From Cyclobacteriaceae bacterium (GTDB lineage: Bacteria > Bacteroidota > Bacteroidia > Cytophagales > Cyclobacteriaceae): DNA of 64,000 nt. The notes beneath the pieces were generated by a model. That model made no database searches. It was not told where the DNA came from and saw only the letters and a list, made by a program, of their open reading frames with translations. Location: assembly GCA_028281285.1 (NCBI GenBank), contig JANQKF010000008.1:155505-219504 (forward strand), in the 5' to 3' direction. This document shows, in pieces, positions 19,001 to 26,019 of this stretch. Every line of letters starts with the position of its first letter. Position 1 is the first letter of the stretch. The position numbers were made by a program, and so were the translations under genes.

Positions 19001-19177
19001 AGCAGCTGCAATACCGAAGCCCATCAGCTTTAGGAAATCTCTTCTGGAGTTACTGTTAGGATCTTGCTCGCTTACAGGCAAATATTCAGGAAACTCCTTA
19101 TCTGCGTGCTTTACGTATTCAGGATCATTAGTTAACTGCTCTAATCCTTTCCAGTATGTTTTTTGATTATTACTCAT
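16085..19177 (-). CDS. actB: Alternative complex III Fe-S/molybdopterin-like subunit ActB
   Basis: The protein has 1030 residues. An N-terminal Tat-like motif (SRRDFLKLMG) leads to a lipobox-like LAAC. Residues about 60-720 form the molybdopterin-oxidoreductase-like domain, which in studied complexes binds no molybdenum. The C-terminal part is a four-cluster ferredoxin domain: CTGCSACTVACQAEN, CQHCNNAPCETVCP, CIGTRYCANNCPYK and CTMCVQRIQ with CASACPADA. The periplasmic arm carries electrons toward the ActA hemes. The start codon is 33 bases after actA. Confidence 0.95.
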   Translation of the reverse strand: MSNNQKTYWKGLEQLTNDPEYVKHADKEFPEYLPVSEQDPNSNSRRDFLKLMGFGIAAASLAACEAPVRKAIPYLNKPMDVDPSIPNYYASTYVNGGDAVSVVVKTREGRPIKIEGNKFSSVTMGGTNAQVEASVLSLYDKERLEGPMKGGQPTNWDTLDAEVIEKLEEIAAAGGQIALVSNSILSPTTNKAGSEFIAKYPTTKHITYDAISAYGISESNRRSFGTAMVPSYDFSKAKTIVSIGADFLGTWISPIEFTKQYSKTRKINEHHREMSRHFQFESNLSMTGANADYRTPIKPTDEGALVVSMYNAIAAKAGQAGVSAMASDATHMQQAVNELWAHKGESLVVAGSNDPNIQILVNGINSMLGNYGTTINTDSPVHFRKGNDADMAQFAKDLNAGNYSAVFFVDCNPIYDSPEGASVAAGLAKAGLTVSTSDRMTETAAAVEYVAPNHHFLEQWNDVELKEGHYSLVQPTIRPIFDTRQTPESFLKWAGNSVEYYSYLQDNWRSNFFNRQSDTSNFQTFWDKTLYDGVFEVGGSSKNLSFDAAAASTAAGSIAINYKAESTQYQLAIYSTVGIGDGSQGNNPWLQEMSDPVTKATWDNYITMSQADANELGISMREGNTEKVNLTVGGETMSVPVLIQPGQAVGTLGLALGYGRTMAGRVGNEVGVNAYPLVTKLDGANFYSVLAGVSVERTKESYKIAQTQTHQTYMGRENVIQEATLEEYKHDTGAGRWHPHVYKGGEFVAPGEVSLWKGHEYNNHHWGLTIDMNSCTGCSACTVACQAENNIPVVGKEEVLNRREMAWIRIDRYYSSANPEGGKKELEIAADNPEVTFQPMMCQHCNNAPCETVCPVAATTHSTEGLNQMTYNRCIGTRYCANNCPYKVRRFNWFKYHDNTQFDKNLSMNNDLGKMVLNPDVTVRARGVMEKCTMCVQRIQAGKLAAKREDRRPVDGEIEMACASACPADAIIFGDMKDPESKISKALHLKEKDGEVKVGEKRAYHVLEEINVNPNVWYFTKIRNKEKTEA

Positions 19178-19209
19178 TGTCTATAAATCAGGAATCGATT
19201 AGTTCTTTA

Positions 19210-20454
19210 TTAATAGTGGCATTTTGAACATTCCAGACCACCAATATCTTCCACCTTCATCGGTTCTTTGGTGCTCTTGTTGTGAAGCTCGACCAACTTA
19301 TCATAGTACCCGTTGTCTTTTGTATTCAAAGCGGTTGTTCTATGACAGTCGATACACCATCCCATTGTCAATGGAGAAGCTTGCTCTACAACTTCCATTT
19401 CTTGAATTTCTCCATGACAGGTTTGACATTCAACTCCTCCCACTTTCACGTGCTGAGAGTGATTGAAATAAGCCAGATCAGGAAGGTTGTGAACTCTTAC
19501 CCATTCAATTGGACGACCGCTTTCTTGTGCTGCATACAATTTCTGGATCTGAGGAGAATCAGTTTTGATACTGCTATGGCAGTTCATACAAATATTCACA
19601 GAAGGAATATTGGCAGACTTACCAATCTCAACTCCGGTATGGCAGTACTGACAGTCGATTTCGTATTGTCCAGCATGGATTTTGTGTGAAAAAGCAATGG
19701 GTTGCTTTGGCGCATAACCTTGCTGAACACCAATAGTATAGAGACCGTCTATAACATTTTTGGAGCCAAGAGCAATTACGAGAAAAGTGACAATTCCGAT
19801 AACTCCAGGATGTCTGAAGAATGCCCCTAGGTTCACTTTTTCCTCTACAATTTCTTTGTCTTCGTCAGAAAGGTCTTTCTTCTCATTGAGGTATTTAGTC
19901 AATACACCAATTATCAGAGCCAACACGATAAGTATCAACACCAACACTACAATAAGCGTGACGATGATGATAGTCATGTACTTGGCTGGAATTCCTCCTT
20001 CTGCGGCAACTGCAGTTCCGTCTCCGGTTGCAGTCACAACGTCAGCAACTGGAGGGTTATCAGTGTAATCCTTGACATAAGCCAAGATTTTCAGGATATC
20101 CTCATCGGCTATGTCGTGGCTAAGCATCACGGTTCCGTTGTACTCGTTGAAGAGATTCACTGCGTACTCATCACCACTAGCAATTACTCTTTGAGAATTT
20201 TGAACGAAGGCATAAATCCATGGAAGATCTTTTCGGTCATATACTCCAGCGAGTGCCGGACCTACAACCACCTTGTCAACTGCATGACAAGTGTTACATC
20301 CCCATTCGTTGAATAGCTGCCGTCCCTCATCAATGATCGCTTGATCAGTAGGGATTTGATCTGCTTGGGCAAATAGTCCGGGCCCTGAAAAAACAAAGCA
20401 GCATACTACTGAGCACACTGCCATCACGCGGACTAAGGCTTTTTTAGATATCAT
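19210..20454 (-). CDS. actA: Alternative complex III multiheme cytochrome c subunit ActA
   Basis: The protein has 414 residues from MISKKALVRVMAVC, chosen because it opens a signal peptide and has AAGGA seven bases upstream; the 47 extra codons in the track lie in the leader. Six CxxCH sites are visible: CNTCH in an N-terminal class I cytochrome domain, then after one TM helix (MTIIIVTLIVVLVLILIVLAL) CQYCH, CMNCH, CQTCH, CIDCH and CSKCH. The studied Rhodothermus ActA is described as pentaheme, so the first heme belongs to an added domain. It is the first gene of the operon. Confidence 0.93.
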   Translation of the reverse strand: MISKKALVRVMAVCSVVCCFVFSGPGLFAQADQIPTDQAIIDEGRQLFNEWGCNTCHAVDKVVVGPALAGVYDRKDLPWIYAFVQNSQRVIASGDEYAVNLFNEYNGTVMLSHDIADEDILKILAYVKDYTDNPPVADVVTATGDGTAVAAEGGIPAKYMTIIIVTLIVVLVLILIVLALIIGVLTKYLNEKKDLSDEDKEIVEEKVNLGAFFRHPGVIGIVTFLVIALGSKNVIDGLYTIGVQQGYAPKQPIAFSHKIHAGQYEIDCQYCHTGVEIGKSANIPSVNICMNCHSSIKTDSPQIQKLYAAQESGRPIEWVRVHNLPDLAYFNHSQHVKVGGVECQTCHGEIQEMEVVEQASPLTMGWCIDCHRTTALNTKDNGYYDKLVELHNKSTKEPMKVEDIGGLECSKCHY

Positions 20455-20620
20455 GAAATCCTTATTAAATAAATAAGACAAATAAATCGAAGAAAGTCTG
20501 TTGAAGTGAGAAGATAAGGAGTGTCTGTTGATACGTGTTCCGTACGACTTTAGGAAGTCAATTTGCTTGCGCAGAAAATAGTTCGGTTGATTCACAGACG
20601 GTCTCTTCTCAAAATCTGGA

Positions 20621-20651
20621 CAAAGGTAGTATCGGAACGAATTATAACCAA
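20621..20651 (-). promoter_or_regulatory. Probable promoter of the act-cta operon
   Basis: On the minus strand the sequence reads TTGG, 19 bp, TACCTTTG, close to the Bacteroidota primary promoter (TTTG, N19-21, TAnnTTTG). Transcription would start near 20614 and give a leader of about 160 nt before actA. The 160 nt leader holds no obvious RNA motif that I can name. Confidence 0.6.
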
Positions 20652-21039
20652 CAAAATCTATTGTCGATTTATGGGTGGTACACCAACCATTTTCCTTTAC
20701 TAACTATTTGACAACTAGAAGCTTGTAAAAATGTTTGAAACTTAGTTTCTAATTTAGAATTATTTTAAATAAGAATAATCATGGTATCCTGAAAGTCAGG
20801 CAAATAGGACAAATGAAGCAGGCAAGTATTTCAATTCTTATGGGTTGGGGTTGGCAACAAATCGCAGAAGTCTTGAGCAATAGAAAAAGATAAGCTTAAA
20901 GGATAGCTGAAATTAATTGACCAGCTTGGCGGATTACTCGTTCCCGTAAAGCATACCGCACAAGGCCCCGCATGAATCTCCGCCTTCGAACCGAGCGCCT
21001 GCCTGCCGGCAAAGGCAGGGTTCTCGTCTATCAAATTCC
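20652..21039. other. Non-coding stretch between the act promoter and tRNA-Cys
   Basis: I find no credible gene here. The short ORFs listed (67 and 68 codons) read partly through the tRNA-Cys and have no codon pattern or homology I recognise. The left half is AT-rich; the right half (about 20940-21020) is GC-rich and includes a GC palindrome, unlike its surroundings, so it may be a remnant of a transferred or repeated element. Confidence 0.5.
20997..21020. repeat. GC-rich palindromic element (CCTGCC/GGCAGG)
   Basis: The arms CCTGCC and GGCAGG enclose TGCCGGCAAA, with a second overlapping CTGCCGGCA palindrome. A related CTGCCGGCAG occurs in actC near 15983-15992. Elements of this type are common small repeats in Bacteroidota genomes, but that it is a repeat here rests on only these two copies. 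Confidence 0.4.
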
Positions 21040-21069
21040 AAAAAAAAGAGCGAATTAATTCGCTCTTTT
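21040..21069 (-). terminator. Intrinsic terminator of the tRNA-Cys transcript
   Basis: On the minus strand a perfect inverted repeat with arms AAAAGAGCGAATT / AATTCGCTCTTTT ends in a run of eight T. It begins seven bases after the 3' end of tRNA-Cys. Confidence 0.85.
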
Positions 21070-21075
21070 GACTTG

Positions 21076-21146
21076 AGGCGCTGAGCGGACTCGAACCGCT
21101 GTAAAAGGTTTTGCAGACCTCTGCCTAGCCACTCGGCCACAGCGCC
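21076..21146 (-). tRNA. tRNA-Cys(GCA)
   Basis: Minus-strand sequence starts GGCGCTGTGGCCGAGTGG. The acceptor arms GGCGCTG and CAGCGCC pair over seven bases, the anticodon loop CTGCAAA gives GCA, and the T arm contains GGTTCGAGTCC. CCA is not encoded. Length 71 nt. No Bacteroidota-type promoter lies directly upstream; the best promoter is beyond the decayed copy next door. Confidence 0.96.
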
Positions 21147-21186
21147 TTAATAAATGGCTCTGTGCTTATTTTGCCGACTCTACTAC

Positions 21187-21204
21187 TGTAAAGAGCTCTT
21201 TACA
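21187..21204. repeat. Perfect 18-bp palindrome in the tRNA pseudogene
   Basis: TGTAAAGAGCTCTTTACA is its own reverse complement. It lies where the anticodon-stem 3' strand and variable loop of the decayed tRNA-Cys should be. Confidence 0.8.
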
Positions 21205-21213
21205 TGCAGACCT

Positions 21214-21231
21214 TCCCGATCGCTATCGGGA
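21214..21231. repeat. Palindrome CCCGAT-N4-ATCGGG in the tRNA pseudogene
   Basis: The arms TCCCGAT and ATCGGGA flank a CGCT loop and sit in the D-arm region. A palindrome with the same CCCGAT/ATCGGG arms forms a hairpin in the RNase P RNA at 37413-37428. Confidence 0.7.
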
Positions 21232-21260
21232 CCACCCGGCCACAGCGCCATAACGGACGG

Positions 21261-21291
21261 CAAATTTATCAAATATGGCGGACGCTGCAAA
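21261..21291 (-). promoter_or_regulatory. Promoter of the tRNA-Cys pseudogene/tRNA-Cys unit
   Basis: On the minus strand TTTG and TAAATTTG are separated by exactly 19 bp, a full match to the Bacteroidota consensus. Transcription would start near 21254, five bases before the pseudogene, and run through it to the intact tRNA-Cys and its terminator. Confidence 0.75.
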
Positions 21292-21343
21292 CATGAGTCA
21301 AAGATATTCCTGACTAAGTCAAATTTATTTGCCACCACCTTTA

Positions 21344-21378
21344 CATAAAAAAAGCACTTCCTTTTCAGAAAGTGCTTT
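21344..21378 (-). terminator. Intrinsic terminator of rpsA
   Basis: On the minus strand AAAGCACTT and AAGTGCTTT form a nine-base stem followed by seven T. It lies 22 bases after the rpsA stop codon. Confidence 0.85.
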
Positions 21379-21400
21379 TGAATTTATAAGTAGGCAATTT

Positions 21401-23572
21401 CTACTTCTCTTCTTCCGCTGAATCTGCTTCCGGAGCAGCTTCCTCGGCTTCAGGAGCCTCCTCCTTCTTGGTCACCTTCTTCTTAGCCTTAGGCTTCTCC
21501 TCTTTCTCCTCAGTTGCTTCTTCAGCAACTTCCGCGACTGGCTCTTCTTTTTTGGCTGCAGCCTTCTTCTCGTTCGCCTTTTTCGTGTTATCCTCCATTT
21601 GGGTCTTTAATGCAGAAAGTGCATCAAGGTCACCTAGAGTAGACACCTCCGTTTCAGCATTCACTTTGCTTACTCCACTACCTCTTCCGGAAGGCTTCTT
21701 CTTAGCAGGTCTTTCTTCCACCTTGGTATGTGTACTAGTATGTGAAAGAACAATTCGCTTATCTGCTTTCGAGAATTCGATCACCACAAAATCTAGAGTT
21801 TCCCCTACTTCTACATTAGATCCGTCTTCTTTCTTAAGGTGTTTGTTGGTAGCAATTCCATCAAGGCCGTAAGGCAATTCAAGAGAAGCACCTTTGTCGT
21901 TCTTGGAAATCACTGTACACTTATGAGATGAGCCTGGAGTGAAAACAGTCTCGAAAGTATCCCAAGGATTCTCCTCAAGTTGTTTATGTCCAAGAGCCAA
22001 TCTTCTATTCTCGATATCCAGTTCAAGAACCTGTACTTCCAATTCCTCTCCCACTTTCACAAATTCAGAAGGATGCTTGATCTTCTTTGTCCATGAGAGA
22101 TCGGAAACGTGAACAAGACCATCAATTCCTTCTTCCAATTCAATGAAAAGTCCGAAGTTGGTGAGGTTTCTCACAACACCGGTGTGGTTTGTACCAACCG
22201 CATATTTGGTAAGAACATCTTGTTTAGTCCATGGGTCTTCTGTTAGCTGCTTAATGCCCAAAGACATTTTTCTTTCCTCTCTGTCGAGTGTAAGAACAAC
22301 CGCTTCAAGCTCATCGCCCACACTGATAAAATCCTGAGGATTTCTCAAGTGCTGTGACCAAGACATCTCTGATACGTGGATCAAACCTTCGACACCTGGC
22401 AATAGCTCTAAGAATGCGCCATAGTCAGCCACATTCACAATGCTACCTTTCACTTTGGAACCAACATCGATAGTTGAGTCAAGTTTCTCCCATGGGTGCT
22501 CAGTCAGCTGCTTCATACCCAATGAGATTCTTTTCTTGTCATCGTCAAAGTCGAGAACAACAACATTTACTTTCTCATCAAGCGTTAACACATCTGAAGG
22601 GTCGTTGATTCTACCCCATGAAATGTCGGTGATGTGCAATAGTCCGTCTACACCTCCCAAATCGATGAATACACCGAAGTTGGTCATATTCTTAATAACC
22701 CCTTCAAGTACCTGACCTTTGTCAAGGTTTTCAAGGATTTCAGCTTTCTGCTTCTCAATGTCTTTCTCAATAAGGACTTTGTGAGACACAACCACATTAT
22801 CATTAGCGTAGTTAATCTTCACTACCTTAACCTCCATCTTCTTACCAACAAATACATCGAAGTCTCTGATTGGCTTGACATCAATTTGAGATCCCGGAAG
22901 GAATGATTCGATGCCGTAAATATCCACGATCAAACCACCTTTGGTTCTTCTCTTCACCATACCTTCGATGACATTGTCATTATCCAAGGCATCCTGAACA
23001 ATTTCCCAAGCTCTCACAATCTTCGCCTTCCTTCTTGAAAGCACTAGTTGCCCCTGGGTGTTTTCTTGCTCTTCTATATATACTTCAACTTCATCACCAA
23101 CTTTCAAGTCAGGAGTATCCCTGAATTCGGATGCACTCACCAACCCGTCAGATTTGAAGCCAATGTTCAACACAACATCGCGATCGCTTATCGATACGAC
23201 ACTACCTTTAACCACCTTCTTCTCTTCGATAGTCGTTAATGTGTCTTCATAAACTTTTGCGAGATCTTCTCTTTCCTTTTTCGAATATCCCTCACCAAAC
23301 CCTTTTGTTTCAAAAGCATCCCAGTCAAAATCGCCTGGTTCGTTAGTAGTGGATTCTTTTTTCTTTGGTTTAGAAGCTTTTTTCTTTTCTTCTTTAGCTT
23401 CTACTTCTTCGGTTTCAGCTACTGCTTCAACAACTTCTTCAGTAGCTTCATCTTGTGGAGTTTCTTCCGTTTCAGCGGTCGCTTCAACAGTTTCTTCAGT
23501 GGCCACTTCTTCTACAACAGCTTCGTTTTTTACTTCTTCTGCTGCCTCGTTTGCTTTATTTTCTTCAGCCAT
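21401..23572 (-). CDS. rpsA: 30S ribosomal protein S1
   Basis: The protein has 723 residues from MAEENKANEAAEE; the 16 extra codons in the track lie in the leader. Six S1 domains are visible, beginning with VVKGSVVSISDRDVVLNIGF, VIEGMVKRRTKGGLIVDI, VLEGVIKNMTNFGVFIDL, VKGSIVNVADYGAFLEL, HTGVVRNLTNFGLFIEL and HKCTVISKNDKGASLEL. It binds mRNA on the 30S subunit. It is longer than E. coli S1 because of an acidic, Glu/Ala/Val-rich N-terminal arm (about 100 residues) and a Lys/Glu/Ala-rich C-terminal tail. Bacteroidota use weak Shine-Dalgarno signals, so S1 is likely important in start selection. Confidence 0.96.
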   Translation of the reverse strand: MAEENKANEAAEEVKNEAVVEEVATEETVEATAETEETPQDEATEEVVEAVAETEEVEAKEEKKKASKPKKKESTTNEPGDFDWDAFETKGFGEGYSKKEREDLAKVYEDTLTTIEEKKVVKGSVVSISDRDVVLNIGFKSDGLVSASEFRDTPDLKVGDEVEVYIEEQENTQGQLVLSRRKAKIVRAWEIVQDALDNDNVIEGMVKRRTKGGLIVDIYGIESFLPGSQIDVKPIRDFDVFVGKKMEVKVVKINYANDNVVVSHKVLIEKDIEKQKAEILENLDKGQVLEGVIKNMTNFGVFIDLGGVDGLLHITDISWGRINDPSDVLTLDEKVNVVVLDFDDDKKRISLGMKQLTEHPWEKLDSTIDVGSKVKGSIVNVADYGAFLELLPGVEGLIHVSEMSWSQHLRNPQDFISVGDELEAVVLTLDREERKMSLGIKQLTEDPWTKQDVLTKYAVGTNHTGVVRNLTNFGLFIELEEGIDGLVHVSDLSWTKKIKHPSEFVKVGEELEVQVLELDIENRRLALGHKQLEENPWDTFETVFTPGSSHKCTVISKNDKGASLELPYGLDGIATNKHLKKEDGSNVEVGETLDFVVIEFSKADKRIVLSHTSTHTKVEERPAKKKPSGRGSGVSKVNAETEVSTLGDLDALSALKTQMEDNTKKANEKKAAAKKEEPVAEVAEEATEEKEEKPKAKKKVTKKEEAPEAEEAAPEADSAEEEK

Positions 23573-23654
23573 AACAATAAAAAAGCCCTGGATCAATACT
23601 CCATCCGGCTTCCAGAGCATGAACCGGTGGATTTTAAGTGTTTTTAGTTCCTTT

Positions 23655-23691
23655 TGAAAAAATCAAAAGTCCGCCTCACTCGAAACGGACT
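23655..23691 (-). promoter_or_regulatory. Hairpin with T-run in the rpsA 5' leader
   Basis: On the minus strand AGTCCG and CGGACT form a stem around a 12-base loop, followed by TTTGATTTTTTC. It begins directly after the proposed promoter and some 100 bases before the rpsA start. It may be a leader attenuator or autoregulatory site, or a terminator of the upstream lipoprotein gene that overlaps the promoter. Confidence 0.5.
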
Positions 23692-23692
23692 G

Positions 23693-23700
23693 CAAAGGTA
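23693..23700 (-). promoter_or_regulatory. -7 element of the rpsA promoter
   Basis: TACCTTTG on the minus strand matches the Bacteroidota -7 consensus TAnnTTTG. The -33 region is weak (AATG at the expected distance). Start would be near 23686, giving a leader of about 115 nt. Confidence 0.55.
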
Positions 23701-23766
23701 GAAAAAGAATTTTAATTAACATTCTATTCTCTCAAAATAGAATGGAGTAAAGTGAATGTCAGTTAC

Positions 23767-24183
23767 TTACCATCTGAAATCTCTTTCTTCTCCTATCAAC
23801 GTATTTTCCAGGTAGAGAGAACTCCGTACATAAGCACAAACAACAAGATCTATACCTTTAGGTAAGTCGGACTTGGCCAATTCGAAGGCACCACTGAATT
23901 CACCACTGCCCACTTCAATTTCTTCAACGACCGGCTCAGATTCACCGCTTCGGAACCACATAAATCCGTAGGTAGTTGGGTGTCCTTCTTTTGCTTTAAG
24001 AATTTCTGCTTTGAAGGTAACCTCACTGGAGGTGATTTCAGGTTGATCAGTACGTATCTCGAATGCTTCATCAAAGGTTTCCGGAAGATTCGCCAATGGG
24101 TCGGTATCGGCTTCTTGACATGCACTAACGGCCACTATCATTGCCAGACTTAAAAGTAGAGCTGTATTCTTAATTAGTTTCAT
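23767..24183 (-). CDS. Small lipoprotein, unknown function
   Basis: The protein has 138 residues. The signal peptide ends in the lipobox IVAVSAC, so it is probably a membrane-anchored lipoprotein. The mature part is beta-rich and acidic (FEIRTDQPEITSSEVTFKAEIL, then FMWFRSGESEPVVEEIEVGSG) and looks like a single beta-sandwich of the type used in extracellular proteins. I do not recognise the family. It lies alone between rpsA and the HNH gene. Confidence 0.75.
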   Translation of the reverse strand: MKLIKNTALLLSLAMIVAVSACQEADTDPLANLPETFDEAFEIRTDQPEITSSEVTFKAEILKAKEGHPTTYGFMWFRSGESEPVVEEIEVGSGEFSGAFELAKSDLPKGIDLVVCAYVRSSLYLENTLIGEERDFRW

Positions 24184-24261
24184 CGCTTTGGTTTAAATTA
24201 AAAATAGAAAGAGTGCCATTATCTAAACAATAAACGCGCCAAAGACCTGTATTCCAGAGAA

Positions 24262-24759
24262 TTAATTTACCCGGAGATATTGCAGCCACTCATCTGAGGT
24301 GAAACCCGAGAAATTCTTAATAAAAACCACATACGAAGGCTTATAAGGTTTGACTTTTAATTCCATATCGGCTTCTTCCGGGGTTAGATTACCTTTAACG
24401 GAATTACATTTCTTACAAGCTGTTACCAGATTAGTCCAATGAGATTGACCTCCTCGTGATTTAGGCATGACATGGTCAAGTGTCAAGTCCTTGGTTACTC
24501 CGCAATACTGACATTCAAATTGATCTCTTTTGAAAACGTTCTGTCTACTGAGCATTACACTCTTGAAGGGGATATAGACATATTTCTGAAGACGTATGAC
24601 TGATGGCATAGGGTAATTTTGATTCACCGTACGGATAGATCGCTTGGCATCTTCATGAACCAGCTCTGCTTTTTCGAGATACATTAAGAGAAATGCGCGC
24701 TCAGCTGAAGTCACTGTCAATGGACTGTAATCCTGATTCAGCACGAGCACTCTTCTCAT
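24262..24759 (-). CDS. HNH endonuclease family protein
   Basis: The protein has 165 residues. The HNH core reads CQYCGVTKDLTLDHVMPKSRG followed by HWTNLVTACKKCNSVKGN, with two CxxC zinc knuckles and the DH pair. The N-terminal VLVLNQDYSPLTVTSAERAF is the conserved start of this stand-alone chromosomal HNH family, found across many bacteria. It is not part of a visible prophage or restriction system; its biological substrate is unknown. It follows the NlpC/P60 gene by one base and is the last gene of the tsaD operon. Confidence 0.9.
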   Translation of the reverse strand: MRRVLVLNQDYSPLTVTSAERAFLLMYLEKAELVHEDAKRSIRTVNQNYPMPSVIRLQKYVYIPFKSVMLSRQNVFKRDQFECQYCGVTKDLTLDHVMPKSRGGQSHWTNLVTACKKCNSVKGNLTPEEADMELKVKPYKPSYVVFIKNFSGFTSDEWLQYLRVN

Positions 24760-24760
24760 C

Positions 24761-25552
24761 TCAGGCTTCTCTTAATATTCGTTTGAGTTTAAAAAGTGTA
24801 TGCGTGTAGGTATTCTGATCCTCTGCAAATATCCCTTTAGAATCTAGTTTATCGATTCGCACCTTGCCCGAAGCATGTATGATTTGTTCGTCTTTCAACA
24901 CAATACCGACATGATTCATTTTACCTTCTTTATTTGTGAAAAATGCTAAATCACCGGGAATGGCACCTTCAAGAGTAATCTCGTTCCCTTGCAAAATCTG
25001 TTCGCTTGAATCTCTTTTAAGCTGGTATCCCGCTACTTTAAACACCTGCTGAGTAAACCCGGAACAGTCTATTCCGAAGGGTGTCTTCCCACCCCAGAGG
25101 TAGGGGGTATTAAGATACTTCTTTGCCAAATTCATCAGTTGCTCAGCACCCCAACGTTGGTGCAAACTCTTGGCCTCTCCTGTGAATGCCAGTTGTTCTT
25201 CCATTTCAAAAAGAGGGTTTGTCAGCAATGGAAGAATGGCTCCAATTGTGATGTGGATCACATTCTTTTTAAAAAGTATTCTGGAAGTTAGGTCCGTGCA
25301 AATCTTATATTCCGTATTGCATAGTTGATTATAGTATTCTTTGGAAATACTATAATGTTGCTTTAAGTCTATCCATCCTTGGTAGCCATCAAAAGTATTT
25401 TCAATATGTACCCACTTGTTGCTTTCATCTTTCTGGATTACTGAATAGTGCTCCCCAAAAAGGAGCTGTGAAGTCATCTCAGATCGGTCGTCTCCTTCTG
25501 CCCGCATTGGGATGTTACTCAACCTACAAATACCGTAATCAATAAAACTCAT
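24761..25552 (-). CDS. NlpC/P60 (C40) cell-wall peptidase with N-terminal SH3-like domain
   Basis: The protein has 263 residues. The N-terminal half looks like bacterial SH3 repeats (SVIQKDESNKWVHIENTFDGYQGWI). The catalytic domain has the Cys in GIDCSGFTQQVF, the His in MNHVGIVL and a third residue near IIHASG. It probably cleaves peptidoglycan stem peptides (gamma-D-Glu-diamino acid type). No signal peptide is visible, so export is unclear. The start overlaps the smpB stop (TGATG). Confidence 0.9.
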   Translation of the reverse strand: MSFIDYGICRLSNIPMRAEGDDRSEMTSQLLFGEHYSVIQKDESNKWVHIENTFDGYQGWIDLKQHYSISKEYYNQLCNTEYKICTDLTSRILFKKNVIHITIGAILPLLTNPLFEMEEQLAFTGEAKSLHQRWGAEQLMNLAKKYLNTPYLWGGKTPFGIDCSGFTQQVFKVAGYQLKRDSSEQILQGNEITLEGAIPGDLAFFTNKEGKMNHVGIVLKDEQIIHASGKVRIDKLDSKGIFAEDQNTYTHTLFKLKRILREA

Positions 25553-26019
25553 CAGTATCCTGCTCTATCTATCTCTCGTTTTGTATCCTTTTCCTTTAAA
25601 TTAGCGCGTTTGTCATGGAGCTTTTTGCCACGACCTAAAGCAATTTCAAGCTTGGCAAACCCTCTGTCATTAATGAAGAGCCTTGTCGGGATTATCGTTA
25701 GCCCTTTTTCCTGACTCTTTGACTCAAGTTTTGAGAGTTCGGTTTTCTGCAACAGCAACTTTCTTTCTCTATCGCTCACGTGATTATAGTGAGAGCCTTG
25801 ATCATAAGGAGAGATATGCATTTGCTTCACAAACAATTCTCCCGCTCTGAAAAAACAGAATGCATCTTGCATATTGACCTTACCCTCACGAATTGATTTG
25901 ATTTCCGTCCCCTGTAGTTGCATACCCGCCACATACCTATCCAACAATTCAAACTCAAATCTGGCTTTTCTATTGTTGATATTTACTGTATTAGAAAACC
26001 GATTCTTATCCTTCGCCAT
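25552..26019 (-). CDS. smpB: SsrA-binding protein
   Basis: The protein has 155 residues, the usual length. The conserved LQGTEIKSIREGKVNMQDAF and the C-terminal tail KKLHDKRANLKEKDTKREIDR are present. SmpB escorts tmRNA to stalled ribosomes. No tmRNA gene is visible in this window. It sits directly after the thioesterase gene with no gap. Confidence 0.96.
   Translation of the reverse strand: MAKDKNRFSNTVNINNRKARFEFELLDRYVAGMQLQGTEIKSIREGKVNMQDAFCFFRAGELFVKQMHISPYDQGSHYNHVSDRERKLLLQKTELSKLESKSQEKGLTIIPTRLFINDRGFAKLEIALGRGKKLHDKRANLKEKDTKREIDRAGY

Larger units (their letters stand above)
21173..21249 (-). pseudogene. Decayed second copy of tRNA-Cys
   Basis: On the minus strand the 5' part GGCGCTGTGGCCGGGTGG matches tRNA-Cys at 17 of 18 positions, AGGTCTGCA repeats the anticodon arm, CTTTACAG repeats the variable/T-arm junction, and GAGTC repeats the T loop. 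The D arm has been replaced by the palindrome CCCGATAGCGATCGGG and a perfect 18-bp palindrome (TGTAAAGAGCTCTTTACA) replaces the anticodon stem's 3' side. The 3' acceptor strand is lost, so it cannot fold as a tRNA. Confidence 0.8.

Noticed and set aside
20455-20595. Extended N terminus of ActA in the ORF track
   Set aside because: The extra 47 codons have no signal-peptide character and lie between promoter and the start with an AAGGA site.
20934-21140. 68-codon minus ORF overlapping tRNA-Cys
   Set aside because: It reads through the tRNA and its terminator; no protein motif or start signal.
24262-24759. HNH homing endonuclease of a phage or intron
   Set aside because: The stand-alone chromosomal family is in an operon with smpB and tsaD, with no mobile context.
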